Below, in pieces: positions 28,163 to 38,600 of a stretch of 64,000 nt of DNA. The position numbers and the translations under genes are program-made. How positions within the stretch are numbered: the first letter of the stretch is position 1; each line of letters starts with the position of its first letter. The notes beneath the pieces were generated by a model. The model ran no database searches. It saw only the letters and a program-made list of their open reading frames with translations, and was not told the origin of the DNA. The stretch comes from Acinetobacter sp. ANC 4648 (GTDB lineage: Bacteria; Pseudomonadota; Gammaproteobacteria; Pseudomonadales; Moraxellaceae), in the NCBI RefSeq assembly GCF_002135345.1, contig NZ_NEGI01000004.1, positions 278,891-342,890 on the forward strand, in the 5' to 3' direction.

Positions 28163-30805
28163 ATGAATACTGATAAAACAATACCTGACCTGTCTACACT
28201 GACCCCGATGATGCAACAGTACTTAAATATAAAAATGCAACATCCACATTCGTTAATGTTTTATCGAATGGGAGATTTTTATGAGCTATTTTTTGATGAT
28301 GCACATAAGGCTGCAAAACTATTAGGAATTACCCTTACTCATCGCGGTAAAGCCAATGGTGAACCTATTCCAATGGCAGGCGTTCCCTATCATGCTGCTG
28401 AAGGCTATTTAGCACGTTTAGTTAAAAAAGGCGAAACGGTTGTCATCTGTGAGCAAGTCGGTGAAGTTACGGGTAAAGCTCCAGTAGAGCGTGCTGTGGT
28501 ACGAATTTTAACACCTGGTACACTGACCGATGATGCTTTACTCACAGCGCATCAAAGTTCAAATTTAGTCGCTTTGTGTTTTCAACAGAACCAAATTGGT
28601 ATTGCGCTTTTAGATTTAAGTGCGGGTATATTTAAAGTTCAGCAACAAGAGTTTAAGTCTGAAAATTTACCCATCGAATTAGCACGTTTAATGCCAAGCG
28701 AAATTTTAGTAGACGAAGATATTGTCGACCCGAATATCATTGAACAGCTCAAAAAACAAATCGACTGCCCCATCACTAAACGCCCAAATGTCGATTTTAA
28801 TCTCAATAATGCACAAAAAACGCTTTGCGATCAGTTTGCAGTGTCCACCCTTTCAGGTTTTGGCATTGATCATTCACCTTTGGCAAAAGCTGCTGCAGCT
28901 GCATTAATTCACTATGCCAAAGAAACCCAAAAGACAGCTTTACCACATATTCGTTCCATTAAATTAGAACAAAGTAGTGACTTTATTGCGCTCGATCCAG
29001 TCACTCGCCGCAATTTAGAAATTATTGATCCTTTATTTGATCATGGCACGTCATTATTTACACTGATTAATGACTGTCAAACTGCGATGGGTGGACGCTT
29101 ATTAAGCCGTACATTGATGCAGCCGATTCGTGATACTGCCATTTTAGATACCCGACTAGATGCCATTGATACCTTACTCAAAGGGTATCATGAATCACCT
29201 GTGCGCTTAGTGCTCAAAGACATCAGTGATATTGAACGTGTACTCAGTCGCGTCGCCCTAGGCAGCGCTCGCCCACGTGACATTGTACAATTACGCCAAG
29301 CCTGTGCACAAATTCCATTTTTACGACATGCGATTCAACCAATTCTTAATGATCAACAATCCCAGCTCATTACTCAATTGAATGAGGAACTGGGCGATTT
29401 TAATGGATTACATCAACGTTTAATGTCTGCCATCGTTGAACATCCACCGATGCTGTTACGTGATGGTAATGTAATTGCTGAAGGTTTTGATACAGAATTG
29501 GATGAGTTACGTAAAATCCGAGATCATGCCGGCCAGTTTTTGATTGACCTTGAAATTCAAGAACGTGAACGTACAGGAATTAATACTCTTAAAATTGGCT
29601 ATAATCGTGTTAGTGGTTATTATCTTGAATTAACTCGTGCTCAGGCCGAGCAAGCACCGGATCATTATATTCGTCGTCAGACGTTAAAAAATGCTGAACG
29701 CTATATCACGCCTGAATTAAAATCATTTGAAGATAAAGTACTTTCTAGTGAGTCACGTGCACTCGCACGTGAAAAAATGCTATTTGAAATGTTACTTGAA
29801 GAGTTACGCGCAGATATTGCGAATTTACAAATGATGAGCGGTGCAATTGCACAAATTGACTTACTGACTAACTTTGCACATCAAGCGCGGTTAAAAAATT
29901 GGTCACGTCCCGAATATAGCCCTGAAATTGGCATTCAGATTACCGCAGGTCGTCACCCTGTGGTTGAAGCTTTAATTAAAACCCCATATACACCGAATGA
30001 TACTCAGCTTGATTTTAATCATCGTATGGCAATTATTACAGGGCCCAATATGGGCGGTAAGTCGACCTTTATGCGCCAAACTGCATTAATCAGCTTATTG
30101 GCATATTGCGGTAGTTTTATTCCAGCGAAATCTGCCAAACTCGGCCCAATTGACCGTATTTTCACGCGCATTGGTTCAGCTGATGATCTATCCTCAGGAA
30201 AATCAACCTTTATGGTTGAAATGACCGAAACGTCTCAAATTTTACATCATGCAACCAATCAATCTTTAGTGCTTATGGACGAAGTCGGCCGAGGAACCAG
30301 TACTTATGATGGTTTATCTTTAGCTTGGGCATGTGTTATCGATTTAACTAAACGCATTAAGTGTTTATGTTTATTTGCAACTCACTATTTTGAATTGACT
30401 GAATTAGGTAAAGAAACTGCGATTGATAATTATCATGTTACTGCCAAAGAACTTAATGGTAATTTAATCTTATTACATAAAGTTCAGCAAGGTCCAGCTA
30501 GCCAAAGCCACGGCTTACAAGTAGCTAAACTTGCAGGTATTCCCACTGGTGTGATTAAAGAAGCACAAAAACGGTTACGAATTCTGGAAAAACAACAGCA
30601 ACAACAATTACAATCTGTAGTACAAAATGATTTATTTACTGAAGTAAGTCTTGAGCCTGAAGTCACAGAAACTGTAATTGAAATCGGAAAAAAGTCTGTG
30701 GTACTCGATACCTTAGCTGAGTTAGATCTAGATGATTTAACTCCACGTGATGCATTAGCAAAACTTTATGCTTTAAAAGAACAGCTAAACCAAGAATTGG
30801 CGTAA
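28163..30805 (+). CDS. mutS: DNA mismatch-recognition ATPase
   Basis: MutS binds mismatches and starts methyl-directed repair. The 880-residue protein is complete: the mismatch-binding Gly-Asp-Phe-Tyr-Glu-Leu-Phe near residue 37-43, connector and lever domains, Walker A Gly-Pro-Asn-Met-Gly-Gly-Lys-Ser-Thr (about 627-635), Walker B Leu-Met-Asp-Glu-Val-Gly-Arg-Gly-Thr and the following Ser-Thr-Tyr-Asp-Gly. A Gln-rich run near 812 lies ahead of the C-terminal tetramer region. AAAGGA precedes the ATG. fdxA follows after a terminator, as in other gammaproteobacteria. Confidence 0.97.
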   Translation: MNTDKTIPDLSTLTPMMQQYLNIKMQHPHSLMFYRMGDFYELFFDDAHKAAKLLGITLTHRGKANGEPIPMAGVPYHAAEGYLARLVKKGETVVICEQVGEVTGKAPVERAVVRILTPGTLTDDALLTAHQSSNLVALCFQQNQIGIALLDLSAGIFKVQQQEFKSENLPIELARLMPSEILVDEDIVDPNIIEQLKKQIDCPITKRPNVDFNLNNAQKTLCDQFAVSTLSGFGIDHSPLAKAAAAALIHYAKETQKTALPHIRSIKLEQSSDFIALDPVTRRNLEIIDPLFDHGTSLFTLINDCQTAMGGRLLSRTLMQPIRDTAILDTRLDAIDTLLKGYHESPVRLVLKDISDIERVLSRVALGSARPRDIVQLRQACAQIPFLRHAIQPILNDQQSQLITQLNEELGDFNGLHQRLMSAIVEHPPMLLRDGNVIAEGFDTELDELRKIRDHAGQFLIDLEIQERERTGINTLKIGYNRVSGYYLELTRAQAEQAPDHYIRRQTLKNAERYITPELKSFEDKVLSSESRALAREKMLFEMLLEELRADIANLQMMSGAIAQIDLLTNFAHQARLKNWSRPEYSPEIGIQITAGRHPVVEALIKTPYTPNDTQLDFNHRMAIITGPNMGGKSTFMRQTALISLLAYCGSFIPAKSAKLGPIDRIFTRIGSADDLSSGKSTFMVEMTETSQILHHATNQSLVLMDEVGRGTSTYDGLSLAWACVIDLTKRIKCLCLFATHYFELTELGKETAIDNYHVTAKELNGNLILLHKVQQGPASQSHGLQVAKLAGIPTGVIKEAQKRLRILEKQQQQQLQSVVQNDLFTEVSLEPEVTETVIEIGKKSVVLDTLAELDLDDLTPRDALAKLYALKEQLNQELA

Positions 30806-30845
30806 CTATATTATTTAAAGCTTATTCTATTTCATCTATTAAAAG

Positions 30846-30871
30846 GCTCTCCTAACAGGGGAGTTTTTTAC
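30846..30871 (+). terminator. Intrinsic terminator of mutS
   Basis: CTCTCC pairs with GGGGAG (one G-T pair) around TAACA, followed by T6. Confidence 0.78.
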
Positions 30872-31024
30872 ATTTTGGGTGTAAAATAGCCAAGCTTTTC
30901 ATTTTCGAGAAAAATAGTAGCTCAACGTATAACAAATATCAATAAAAGCAATTGTTACTTGGTACTGTTTTTGCCTAAAATAGAGCATTATTCATTACAA
31001 CCATATTTTTAGGTAGCAGACGCC

Positions 31025-31348
31025 ATGACCTTCGTTGTCACTGAGAATTGTATTAAGTGTAAATATCAAGACTGCGTAGAAGTATGCCCAGTAGACTGCT
31101 TTTATGAAGGTCCAAACTTTCTCGTCATCAATCCAGATGAGTGTATTGATTGTGCATTATGCGAACCTGAATGCCCTGCGAATGCAATTTTTTCAGAAGA
31201 TGAGTTACCAGAAGGCCAAGAAGTCTTTATTGAACTGAATACTGAACTTTCTCAAAAATGGCCTAATATTACCCAAATTGGCGACCAGCCTGCTGATCGT
31301 GAAGAATGGAATGGTAAGCCAGATAAGTTAAAACTTTTAGAAAAATAA
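31025..31348 (+). CDS. fdxA: Seven-iron (3Fe-4S/4Fe-4S) ferredoxin
   Basis: This 107-residue electron carrier has Cys-Ile-Lys-Cys-Lys-Tyr-Gln-Asp-Cys then Cys-Pro-Val-Asp-Cys in the first half and [12 protein letters not shown] at about 39-50, the arrangement of Azotobacter-type 7Fe ferredoxins. The C-terminal extension ends in a Trp-containing Lys-rich stretch as in FdxA. Its electron partners are not clear from context. It is a single gene flanked by terminators. Confidence 0.93.
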   Translation: MTFVVTENCIKCKYQDCVEVCPVDCFYEGPNFLVINPDECIDCALCEPECPANAIFSEDELPEGQEVFIELNTELSQKWPNITQIGDQPADREEWNGKPDKLKLLEK

Positions 31349-31354
31349 GATTTT

Positions 31355-31382
31355 AAAGATCAGCATATGCTGATCTTTTTCA
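31355..31382. terminator. Intrinsic terminator of fdxA
   Basis: A perfect palindrome AAAGATCAGCAT / ATGCTGATCTTT followed by further T bases, directly after the stop. Confidence 0.85.
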
Positions 31383-31483
31383 TTGTTTATTACTCAATCG
31401 TACATTTGTTTGCAAATTATGCAAAATATATCATCAAAAATAGACTAAAATAATTCGTTATTTAAATTCAGCATAGATTTAAA

Positions 31484-32203
31484 ATGAAAGATATTTTGAA
31501 GGGTTTACTCTCTGTCAGTACAATTTCATTGTTGATGATTGGATGTACCTCTTCTCCTCAAAAAGGTCAAACCATCTCTACACCGAATGGTCATCGTATT
31601 TTTATTCCACAAGAAAAAATCACTCTTGAACGTACTATTCCGCTCAAAGCCATGCCTACATCTTATCGCAATTGGCTAATTAGTAATGATAATCAACTGT
31701 CTGCTCGCGAATACGAACGATTTTTAGAACAAAATAATGTGGGCAATATTATTCCGAGTTTTGAGTTATTCAAAACAGCTCGTGACTGGCAAAAATGTGG
31801 TAAGTCTGAATATATGATTCCAAATCGGGAAATTTGGCGTAATCAAATTGCAACCCTCAAAGTCTTTAAATATTTAGTCGCGTCCAAAGTTTTAACTGAT
31901 TTTGAAGTGACTTCAGTTTATCGTGATTTACCGCTAAACCAATGTGCTGGGGGGGCTGGCTCTTCTCGTCATTTATTTAACTCTGCCATCGATTTTCGTA
32001 TTGGCCCTGCAAATCCTCAAGTTGAAGATTATGCATTTATTGAAAATACTAAATTTAAACTCTGTCAATTTTGGGCACAGTATGGCCAAAGTTTAAATAT
32101 GGGTCTAGGTCTCTACTCTTCGGGTCAAATTCATATTGATACTCAAGGTTATCGTACTTGGGGGGCCGATTTATCTCGTAATAGCTCAATGTGTAAACTT
32201 TAA
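31484..32203 (+). CDS. Lipoprotein with M15-type (D-Ala-D-Ala carboxypeptidase-like) peptidase domain
   Basis: This 239-residue protein has a signal peptide with a lipobox (Met-Ile-Gly-Cys near 21). The catalytic-looking region has Ser-Val-Tyr-Arg-Asp-Leu, Ser-Arg-His-Leu-Phe-Asn-Ser-Ala-Ile-Asp-Phe (His and Asp zinc ligands) and Gln-Ile-His-Ile-Asp (third ligand) near 211. That set matches the M15A/M15_3 peptidases that cut peptidoglycan peptides or act as endolysin-like enzymes. It probably acts on the cell wall from the membrane. A run of seven G bases near 31949-31955 and one of six G near 32159-32164 lie in the coding region. Confidence 0.8.
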   Translation: MKDILKGLLSVSTISLLMIGCTSSPQKGQTISTPNGHRIFIPQEKITLERTIPLKAMPTSYRNWLISNDNQLSAREYERFLEQNNVGNIIPSFELFKTARDWQKCGKSEYMIPNREIWRNQIATLKVFKYLVASKVLTDFEVTSVYRDLPLNQCAGGAGSSRHLFNSAIDFRIGPANPQVEDYAFIENTKFKLCQFWAQYGQSLNMGLGLYSSGQIHIDTQGYRTWGADLSRNSSMCKL

Positions 32204-32348
32204 AATCAATATGCTTTTCAAAATTTTTTAATGCTGACCTGAGAACATACAATCAATTGCACTAAAATGAGAACTAGAATTGCACTCTAAACTGAAAAGT
32301 TTACAATGCATCTATCGCAACTCAGGTGACATCAGTCAGGTAAATCAT

Positions 32349-33014
32349 ATGCAACAACAGTGGTCAGATATTGATGCTTATATCGAGTCTTATTTAACAC
32401 CAGTAGACCCTACACTTACACAAACATTAAAAAATACCGATGAAAAAGGGTTTCCTGACCATTTGGCTGTGGCACCGAATCAAGGCATGCTATTACAAAT
32501 GCTGATTCAAATGAATAAATGTAAGCGTGTACTTGAGCTCGGCACATTTGCGGCATACAGCACTCTGTGGCTTGCACGCGCCTTACCTGAAGATGGTTAT
32601 ATTTTAACGATTGAAGGCCGAGATACGCATGCCACCTTGGCACAAGAAAATATTGATAATGCTAAACTTCCTCAAACCATTGAGCTTAAAGTAGGTCGTG
32701 CCGCCGATATTTTAAGAGCACTACCTGAAGATTTTGAGCAATTCGATTTTATTTTTATAGATGCAGATAAACAAAGTTATCCTGAATATCTACAGCTCAG
32801 TCTAAACCTATCTCACTCTGGCACTATTATTGTGCTAGATAATGTTATCCGTGCGGGTGATATTTTAGATTCTGACAATCATAAACCAAGTATCGAGGGT
32901 ATTCGAGAAATGTATCGACTCATGCAGAATCATCCACGCCTTTTATCAAGTACTGCCTTACAAACGGTTGGTAGTAAAGGACATGATGGTTTTGCAATTG
33001 CAATTGTGAAATAA
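32349..33014 (+). CDS. SAM-dependent O-methyltransferase (catechol/caffeoyl-CoA type)
   Basis: This 221-residue class I methyltransferase has SAM motif I Val-Leu-Glu-Leu-Gly-Thr-Phe-Ala-Ala-Tyr-Ser, the metal-site Phe-Ile-Asp-Ala-Asp-Lys and Leu-Asp-Asn-Val, as in COMT/CCoAOMT-like bacterial enzymes. ATG 32349 with CAGG 8 bases upstream is chosen; a longer frame would start with TTG at 32280. The acceptor is unknown; catechol-like compounds are a family-based guess. It is a single gene with a terminator after it. Confidence 0.88.
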   Translation: MQQQWSDIDAYIESYLTPVDPTLTQTLKNTDEKGFPDHLAVAPNQGMLLQMLIQMNKCKRVLELGTFAAYSTLWLARALPEDGYILTIEGRDTHATLAQENIDNAKLPQTIELKVGRAADILRALPEDFEQFDFIFIDADKQSYPEYLQLSLNLSHSGTIIVLDNVIRAGDILDSDNHKPSIEGIREMYRLMQNHPRLLSSTALQTVGSKGHDGFAIAIVK

Positions 33015-33035
33015 CATACAACACTAAGACTTTTT

Positions 33036-33066
33036 AAAGCCTCTATCTTTAATAGAGGCTTTTTTA
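33036..33066. terminator. Intrinsic terminator of the O-methyltransferase gene
   Basis: AAGCCTCTAT pairs with ATAGAGGCTT around CTTTA, followed by a T-run. Confidence 0.85.
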
Positions 33067-33362
33067 TGGCTATCTTAGAAATTGATTTTTTTTACTTAAT
33101 CTATTTTAAAAATTAAAATCGATATCCTCTATATTAAGTTATCCCCTAAACCTGTTTGTATCCTTGTGGATAACTTTATCATTTCAACATAAGCTAATGA
33201 AATATAACTCATTTTAACAATAGACTACAAAACAATCGCTTGTTTTAATCTTTATAAACAAAGTACTTGTATTAAAAAAAACAAGATTTTTTCAAAAGTT
33301 TTCTGCATCTTTTTAACAAAAAATAAAATTCATACCAGATAAATTTTTCAATCCAAAATCGA
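33067..33362. other. AT-rich gap with a DnaA-box-like inverted pair
   Basis: About 300 AT-rich bases lie between two convergent genes. The notable content is a perfect 9-bp inverted repeat, AAGTTATCC (33136-33144) and GGATAACTT (33168-33176). The right arm overlaps a perfect DnaA-box word on the minus strand (TTATCCACA, 33165-33173). No gene is seen. Confidence 0.5.
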
Positions 33363-34205
33363 CTATTTAACCACCAACAATGGAACACTCGCATGACGGA
33401 AAATAGTTGTCGTAACGCTGCCCAAGAAAAATTGATGAATTTTACTATGACTAAATGCACCTAAAACAATCAATTGGATTTCATGCTGATTTTGATAATC
33501 TAAAATATTCTCTGCCACATCACCATAACGATATTCAACCACCACATCTAATCCGGCATCTCTTAAAAACTGCGAGGGTTGATTTAAAATTTCAGGATAA
33601 TCACCCACATAAACTAAATGACATTGTAAGTGTCTTAATATATCGCTTTTAGCAACACGTTCTAGCATCGCCTTACAGTTTGGAGAATCATCATAAGCAA
33701 AAATAAAGCGTGACGGTGGCTTAAAATTTTCCCCTACGGTCAACACCGTACATTTAGCTCCACGAATAAAATTTTCAACATTACTGCCTATATTCTTATT
33801 TTTTTCAGCCGATCGTGTACCTTGGCGACCGATAATAGCAATATCATTATCTCGCAAAGTATTAAAACTTTGTTCTAAAAAATCACCCTTTTCTTGGATC
33901 TGAGTTGGTGTGACCCCATATTTCTGTTGAATATTTTCAGAAATATGCTTGAGTAAATTATTGCTATACTCCAAAGCCAATTCACTCTGTTTTTGCTCTA
34001 ACTCAGCCAGCTCTTTCAATAGCATGGCATTACTTTCAAAACCAATAACACCACTAATTTCGCCTAAATGATAACTTGCGGGATAATAATCCAGTACTTG
34101 CAATAGCACTAATTCTCTATCGGTTTTTTCTGCGATCCATGCCGCTGCCTCAGCCAAAGCATTTACACAAGGTGAAGAATCAATACACGCTATTACTCGG
34201 TTCAT
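33363..34205 (-). CDS. Tandem universal stress protein (two UspA domains)
   Basis: This 280-residue protein is made of two UspA domains (about 1-145 and 150-280). Each ends with an ATP-loop-like pattern: Gly-Arg-Gln-Gly-Thr followed by Gly-Ser-Asn-Val in the first, and Gly-Ala-Phe-Ser followed by Gly-Ser-Val-Thr-Thr in the second. Such proteins aid survival in stress or stationary phase. ATG 34205 with GAGG 5 bases upstream is chosen over a longer frame to 34241. No operon partner is visible. Confidence 0.9.
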   Translation of the reverse strand: MNRVIACIDSSPCVNALAEAAAWIAEKTDRELVLLQVLDYYPASYHLGEISGVIGFESNAMLLKELAELEQKQSELALEYSNNLLKHISENIQQKYGVTPTQIQEKGDFLEQSFNTLRDNDIAIIGRQGTRSAEKNKNIGSNVENFIRGAKCTVLTVGENFKPPSRFIFAYDDSPNCKAMLERVAKSDILRHLQCHLVYVGDYPEILNQPSQFLRDAGLDVVVEYRYGDVAENILDYQNQHEIQLIVLGAFSHSKIHQFFLGSVTTTIFRHASVPLLVVK

Positions 34206-34335
34206 TATTGCCTCGCTTAGACAGTTTCGCCTTAGTTGCATTCTTATTTTAACTTAGCACAAGTTTTTTATAGATTAAGCGACTTTTATGTATAAAGTCT
34301 CAATAAAAAAGAAAAAAATTGTAAAAATTATACTG

Positions 34336-34953
34336 TTAGTCGCGATACCGAATAAATTTTGCAGGGTTTCCAGCGACAATTTCACGCTCTGCAATATTTT
34401 TGGTCACCATGCTATTCATTCCAACCACTGCATGTGCCGCTATTTTAATACCATCCTTAATCCCTACATGCGCACCCAACCAAACATCTTTTTCAATTTC
34501 AATACCTTTAGAAGTCACGGCTTGTTGATAGATTGGCTGTGATAAATCCATTCCATGATCAAAGGCATATAAATGACAATATGCAGCAATGCGGACTTGA
34601 TCATGCAGTTTAATCCCAGCTCGTCCACCATCTAAAATACAATGATGATTAATCGCAACTTCCTGACCAATATCTAATGGCCCATGTAAAGTACAATCCG
34701 CTGCGATAAAAGTATTATCACCAATAATAATTTTCCGTCCTGGTTCAGCAAAAATATGTGCTAAAGGCGAAATAAAACAGTTTTTACCAATTTCAACAGT
34801 TTCCATACTCATCAAGTAGTCTTGATATTCTTGCTGCCAAGCATCTGCCCAGACCCGATTTTTTGGTTTAAGCGAATAATAAAGCCATGGCATATAATTT
34901 AATCGATGCTGATGTTGCTCACGATATTTTAACAATGGGTCTTGCTCAGTCAT
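34336..34953 (-). CDS. Hexapeptide-repeat (LbH) acetyltransferase
   Basis: This 205-residue protein is a left-handed beta-helix acyltransferase with repeated Ile-Gly-x-x-x-x hexapeptides from about residue 52, a His in Phe-Asp-His-Gly-Met (catalytic in the maltose/galactoside transacetylase type) and a final Val-Ala-Gly-Asn-Pro-Ala-Lys-Phe-Ile. It probably acetylates a sugar or similar alcohol; the acceptor is unknown. Its start overlaps the end of yigZ, so the two are co-translated. ATG 34953 is preferred since AAGG and GAAG lie upstream; ATG 34962 is possible. Confidence 0.85.
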   Translation of the reverse strand: MTEQDPLLKYREQHQHRLNYMPWLYYSLKPKNRVWADAWQQEYQDYLMSMETVEIGKNCFISPLAHIFAEPGRKIIIGDNTFIAADCTLHGPLDIGQEVAINHHCILDGGRAGIKLHDQVRIAAYCHLYAFDHGMDLSQPIYQQAVTSKGIEIEKDVWLGAHVGIKDGIKIAAHAVVGMNSMVTKNIAEREIVAGNPAKFIRYRD

Positions 34954-35542
34954 AATCTTCATCCTTAATTTTTAACTGTTCACGACCTCGTGTCACATCT
35001 TGAATTTTTAATGCCAATACTTCAATTTGATCCAGTTGTAACCTTGCTTGAACCTTAACTCCATCCACTGTATATTCTTCTGTATATTCAATATTTTGTT
35101 GATTCAACTCATATTGAAAGATTGCCCACTCACTAAACTGGCAAGCAAAATAAATTTCTTTTTTTTCAATTAGCTCAATTTTTTCAGCTAAAAGCAAACA
35201 TTGTCCTGCACATCCACCGTAGGCACGAACCAAGCCACCTGTACCCAATTTAATACCACCATACCAACGGTTAACTAAAACAATAGTATTGATTAGATCA
35301 TTACCTTCTATCGTAGCTAAAATTGGCCGACCTGCAGTACCTGATGGCTCACCATCATCATTAAATCGAACATTATGTCCAATTTTCCAAGCCCAGCATT
35401 GATGGGTTGTAGATATATCTAAATGTTGCTCTAAAAAGACTTTCACTTGTTGTTCATTTTCTACCGATGCAGCAATGGCCTGAAATCGACTTTTCTTGAT
35501 CTCTTCATCATAAGTAGTTTCTGTTGTAAGGGTAAATAGCAT
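34946..35542 (-). CDS. yigZ: YigZ/IMPACT-family protein
   Basis: This 198-residue protein of the UPF0029/IMPACT family has the family core Phe-Asn-Asp-Asp-Gly-Glu-Pro-Ser-Gly-Thr-Ala-Gly-Arg-Pro-Ile and Val-Asn-Arg-Trp-Tyr-Gly-Gly-Ile-Lys-Leu-Gly-Thr-Gly-Gly-Leu. In E. coli YigZ and yeast Yih1 the family is linked to translation or stress control, but the biochemical role in bacteria is uncertain. ATG 35542 gives the usual length; an in-frame ATG at 35569 adds a hydrophobic leader that I think is not translated. Confidence 0.87.
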   Translation of the reverse strand: MLFTLTTETTYDEEIKKSRFQAIAASVENEQQVKVFLEQHLDISTTHQCWAWKIGHNVRFNDDGEPSGTAGRPILATIEGNDLINTIVLVNRWYGGIKLGTGGLVRAYGGCAGQCLLLAEKIELIEKKEIYFACQFSEWAIFQYELNQQNIEYTEEYTVDGVKVQARLQLDQIEVLALKIQDVTRGREQLKIKDEDYD

Positions 35543-35613
35543 AAACGAGATAAAAAATATTAAACACATAGACTTTGGATAGTATAGCTCGAATTTAATT
35601 TTATTAAGTGAAT

Positions 35614-35643
35614 AAAAAACCCCAAGTAAACTTGGGGTTTTTT
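35614..35643. terminator. Strong intrinsic terminator of the adhesin gene
   Basis: AAAAAACCCCAAG pairs perfectly with CTTGGGGTTTTTT around a 4-base loop, 15 bases past the adhesin stop (minus strand). Confidence 0.92.
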
Positions 35644-35658
35644 ATTCGAATTAACCTA

Positions 35659-38600
35659 TTAATAAAGCAGTTGATGATTTTGAATTAAATCATCTAGTGT
35701 AAAACTGGTATTTTGATTGGTTAATATTAACAATGGACTAGAATTAAATACGGTCTTTTCTCCATCGAAATCAAGACTTACAATGGCAACTTTACTAGTT
35801 GAATCATAGTGTACTGAAACAAATTCACCAATATTGGTTGCTGTTACATTTTTTCCAAGAAGCAAAGCTGAAATATCAATTTTATCTGCTTCTGTATCCG
35901 TTAAAGTATTTCCCACATGGAAGTCATCCCATGTGTCCATACCATTTCCACCCGTTTTATTCGCATTATCAAGTAATTTATAAATTGCCGTATCAGAACC
36001 TGCACCTCCACTTAAGAAGTCATTTCCACCACCACCAGTCAACGTATCGTTACCCTTTCCACCACGGAGGATATCATTACCTTTCCCTCCATGTAGTGCA
36101 TCATTACCATCAAAACCATACAAACGTTGGTTGGTTGTTGCTGATGAAAAATCTAGGTTATTCGCTGTAGCATCACCATAATGAATATAAGCACTACCTC
36201 CATCCAGTAAACCAGGTATAACACCTAAATTTAGTAAATGCCCTTTATCCGCAGTTGTGGTCAAGCCATTTGAATCTGTCGCAGAGACCTCCATAATACC
36301 TAGTAAAGAAACATCCAGTATTGCACCTAAACCTTTAGCACCAAGCTTTACTGATGCCAAAAACTCATTCACAACTAAGTTATCAATGGCTCCACCATTA
36401 ATAGATTCAATAATCAATGTCGAACTAGCACCAATTAGACCTACAACACCTGAGTTATCTCCACTACCTGCACCAATTTTTAAACCAAGCTCAGCTAGTA
36501 ATGCTGCATTATAGGTATAAGTTGGTAGCGTTAACACACCAATACCAGCATTTGCATATAATTTCACAGATTGAATATTATTATTGGCATCTACCGCTAG
36601 TAGTGGTTGTTGATCTAACACAATCAAGCCCGCAACATCTGCGCCAATTAAACCTAATAAGCTAGCATCTTTAATTGCTACTACAGGTGCTACATTGCCG
36701 GTTACAGTCGGCTGAATTGTTAAATCAAACTCTGCAGATAAAGGACTTATAAGCCCTGCTGCATCTGTTGCTTTAGCTGTGAATGCGTGCTTACCATTAC
36801 TTAATGCAGAATTTACCTGATATGACCATGAACCAAATGCATCAGCCACTACTGTTGCTATCGGAACTGCCCCTGGTAGTGCACCATTATCTAGGTAAAT
36901 AGAAATAGTACTTCCTGCCTCAGCCGATCCATATAATTTAGGAGTAGCATCATCAGTTGTATTTCCTAATGTTATTAATCCTTTGACAGGACCCACATCA
37001 TCATAACCAAAGTCAATCGTAGGTGCTAAAGGCGGTGTTATATCTGGTACAACGGAACCATTGCTGGCTAAAACATTCGTCACATTTCCAGCATCATTAC
37101 CTGCAATATCTTGAATTGCATTAACATCATTTCCTACAGATGGATCTGTATAATTCACTCTAACATGCTGTCCTGCGCGGACTTCATCACTAAAATATAA
37201 AATTACAGTATTGCCAACGATATCTATTGAAGTTGGAACTACTGTATTTCCATTTACAGTAATCTTAAATGCGCTAGCTAATGGTTGATTCATTGCATCT
37301 AACGTTTCATTATAGGTTAGAGTAAGTTTTGTACCCGCCTGATTAATTGTAGCACTTTGGAAAACAGGTGCAGTAACATCTGGATTGACTTGAGCTGAGC
37401 CATTCCCCGCCAAGACATCTGTGACGGTCGCTGCATCATTACCCGCGATGTCTTGAATCGCATTGACATCATTGCCCGCAGTCGGATCGGTATAGCTTAC
37501 TTTAACGTTCTGACCTGCATAGATCGGATTGGCAAAGCCCAGTACCACTGTATTTCCAACAATCTCTATCGAAGTTGGCACCACAGTGACACCACCTACC
37601 GTCACTTTAAAGGCACTGGCCAATGGTTTATCTAATCCATCCAATATTTCGTTATACGCTAGGATCAGTTTGGTACCCGCAGCATCGACCAACGCACTTT
37701 GGAAAATAGGTGCAGTAACATCTGGATTGACTTGAGCTGAGCCATTCCCCGCCAACACATCTGTGATGGTCGCTGCATCATTGCCCGCGATGTCTTGAAT
37801 CGCATTGACATCATTGCCCGCAGTCGGATCGGTATAGCTTACTTTAACGTTCTGACCTGCATAGATCGGATTGGCAAAGCCCAGTACCACTGTATTTCCA
37901 ACAATATCTATCGTGGTTGGTGTAACTGTTACGCCACCCACTGTAATCGTAAAGGAACTTGCAAGTGGCTTATTAGCCCCATCTAAAGATTCATTATAAG
38001 TTAGGGTGAGTTTAGTACCTGTCTCATCAACTACCACGCTTTGGAACACTGGTGCTGTGCTATCTACAGTTGAGTTATTGTTCGCTGGAGGCAAGGTTGT
38101 GACTGGAATACTAACAGCATCATTACCCACCACATCTTGAATTGCATTCGCATCATTGCCCGTAGTTGGATCTGTGTACGCAAAGGTAACGCTTTGACCT
38201 ACTCCGATTGCAGGTACAAAACTCAAGATCACATCTGAACCCGATATCGTCACAGAACTCGGTATGACTGTTTGACCATTCACTGTAATCGCAAAAGCAT
38301 TTGCATCGGGTTTATTGATCCCATCCAAAGCCTCACTATAATGCAACATTAATTGACCCGCAGTATTCACTTCTGCACTTTGGAATACTGGTGCCGTAAC
38401 ATCTGGACTAATCTGTGTAGAGCCATTCCCCGCCAAGACATCTGTGACGGTCGCTGCATCATTACCCGCGATGTCTTGAATCGCATTAATATCATTGCCC
38501 GTAGTCGGATCGGTATAGCTTACTTTAACGTTCTGACCTGCATAGATCGGATCGGCAAAGCCCAGTACCACTGTATTTCCAATAATATCTATCGTGGTTG

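Noticed and set aside
34288-34542. Plus-strand frame between the stress protein and acetyltransferase genes
   Set aside because: It overlaps the well-supported acetyltransferase on the other strand and has no ribosome site.
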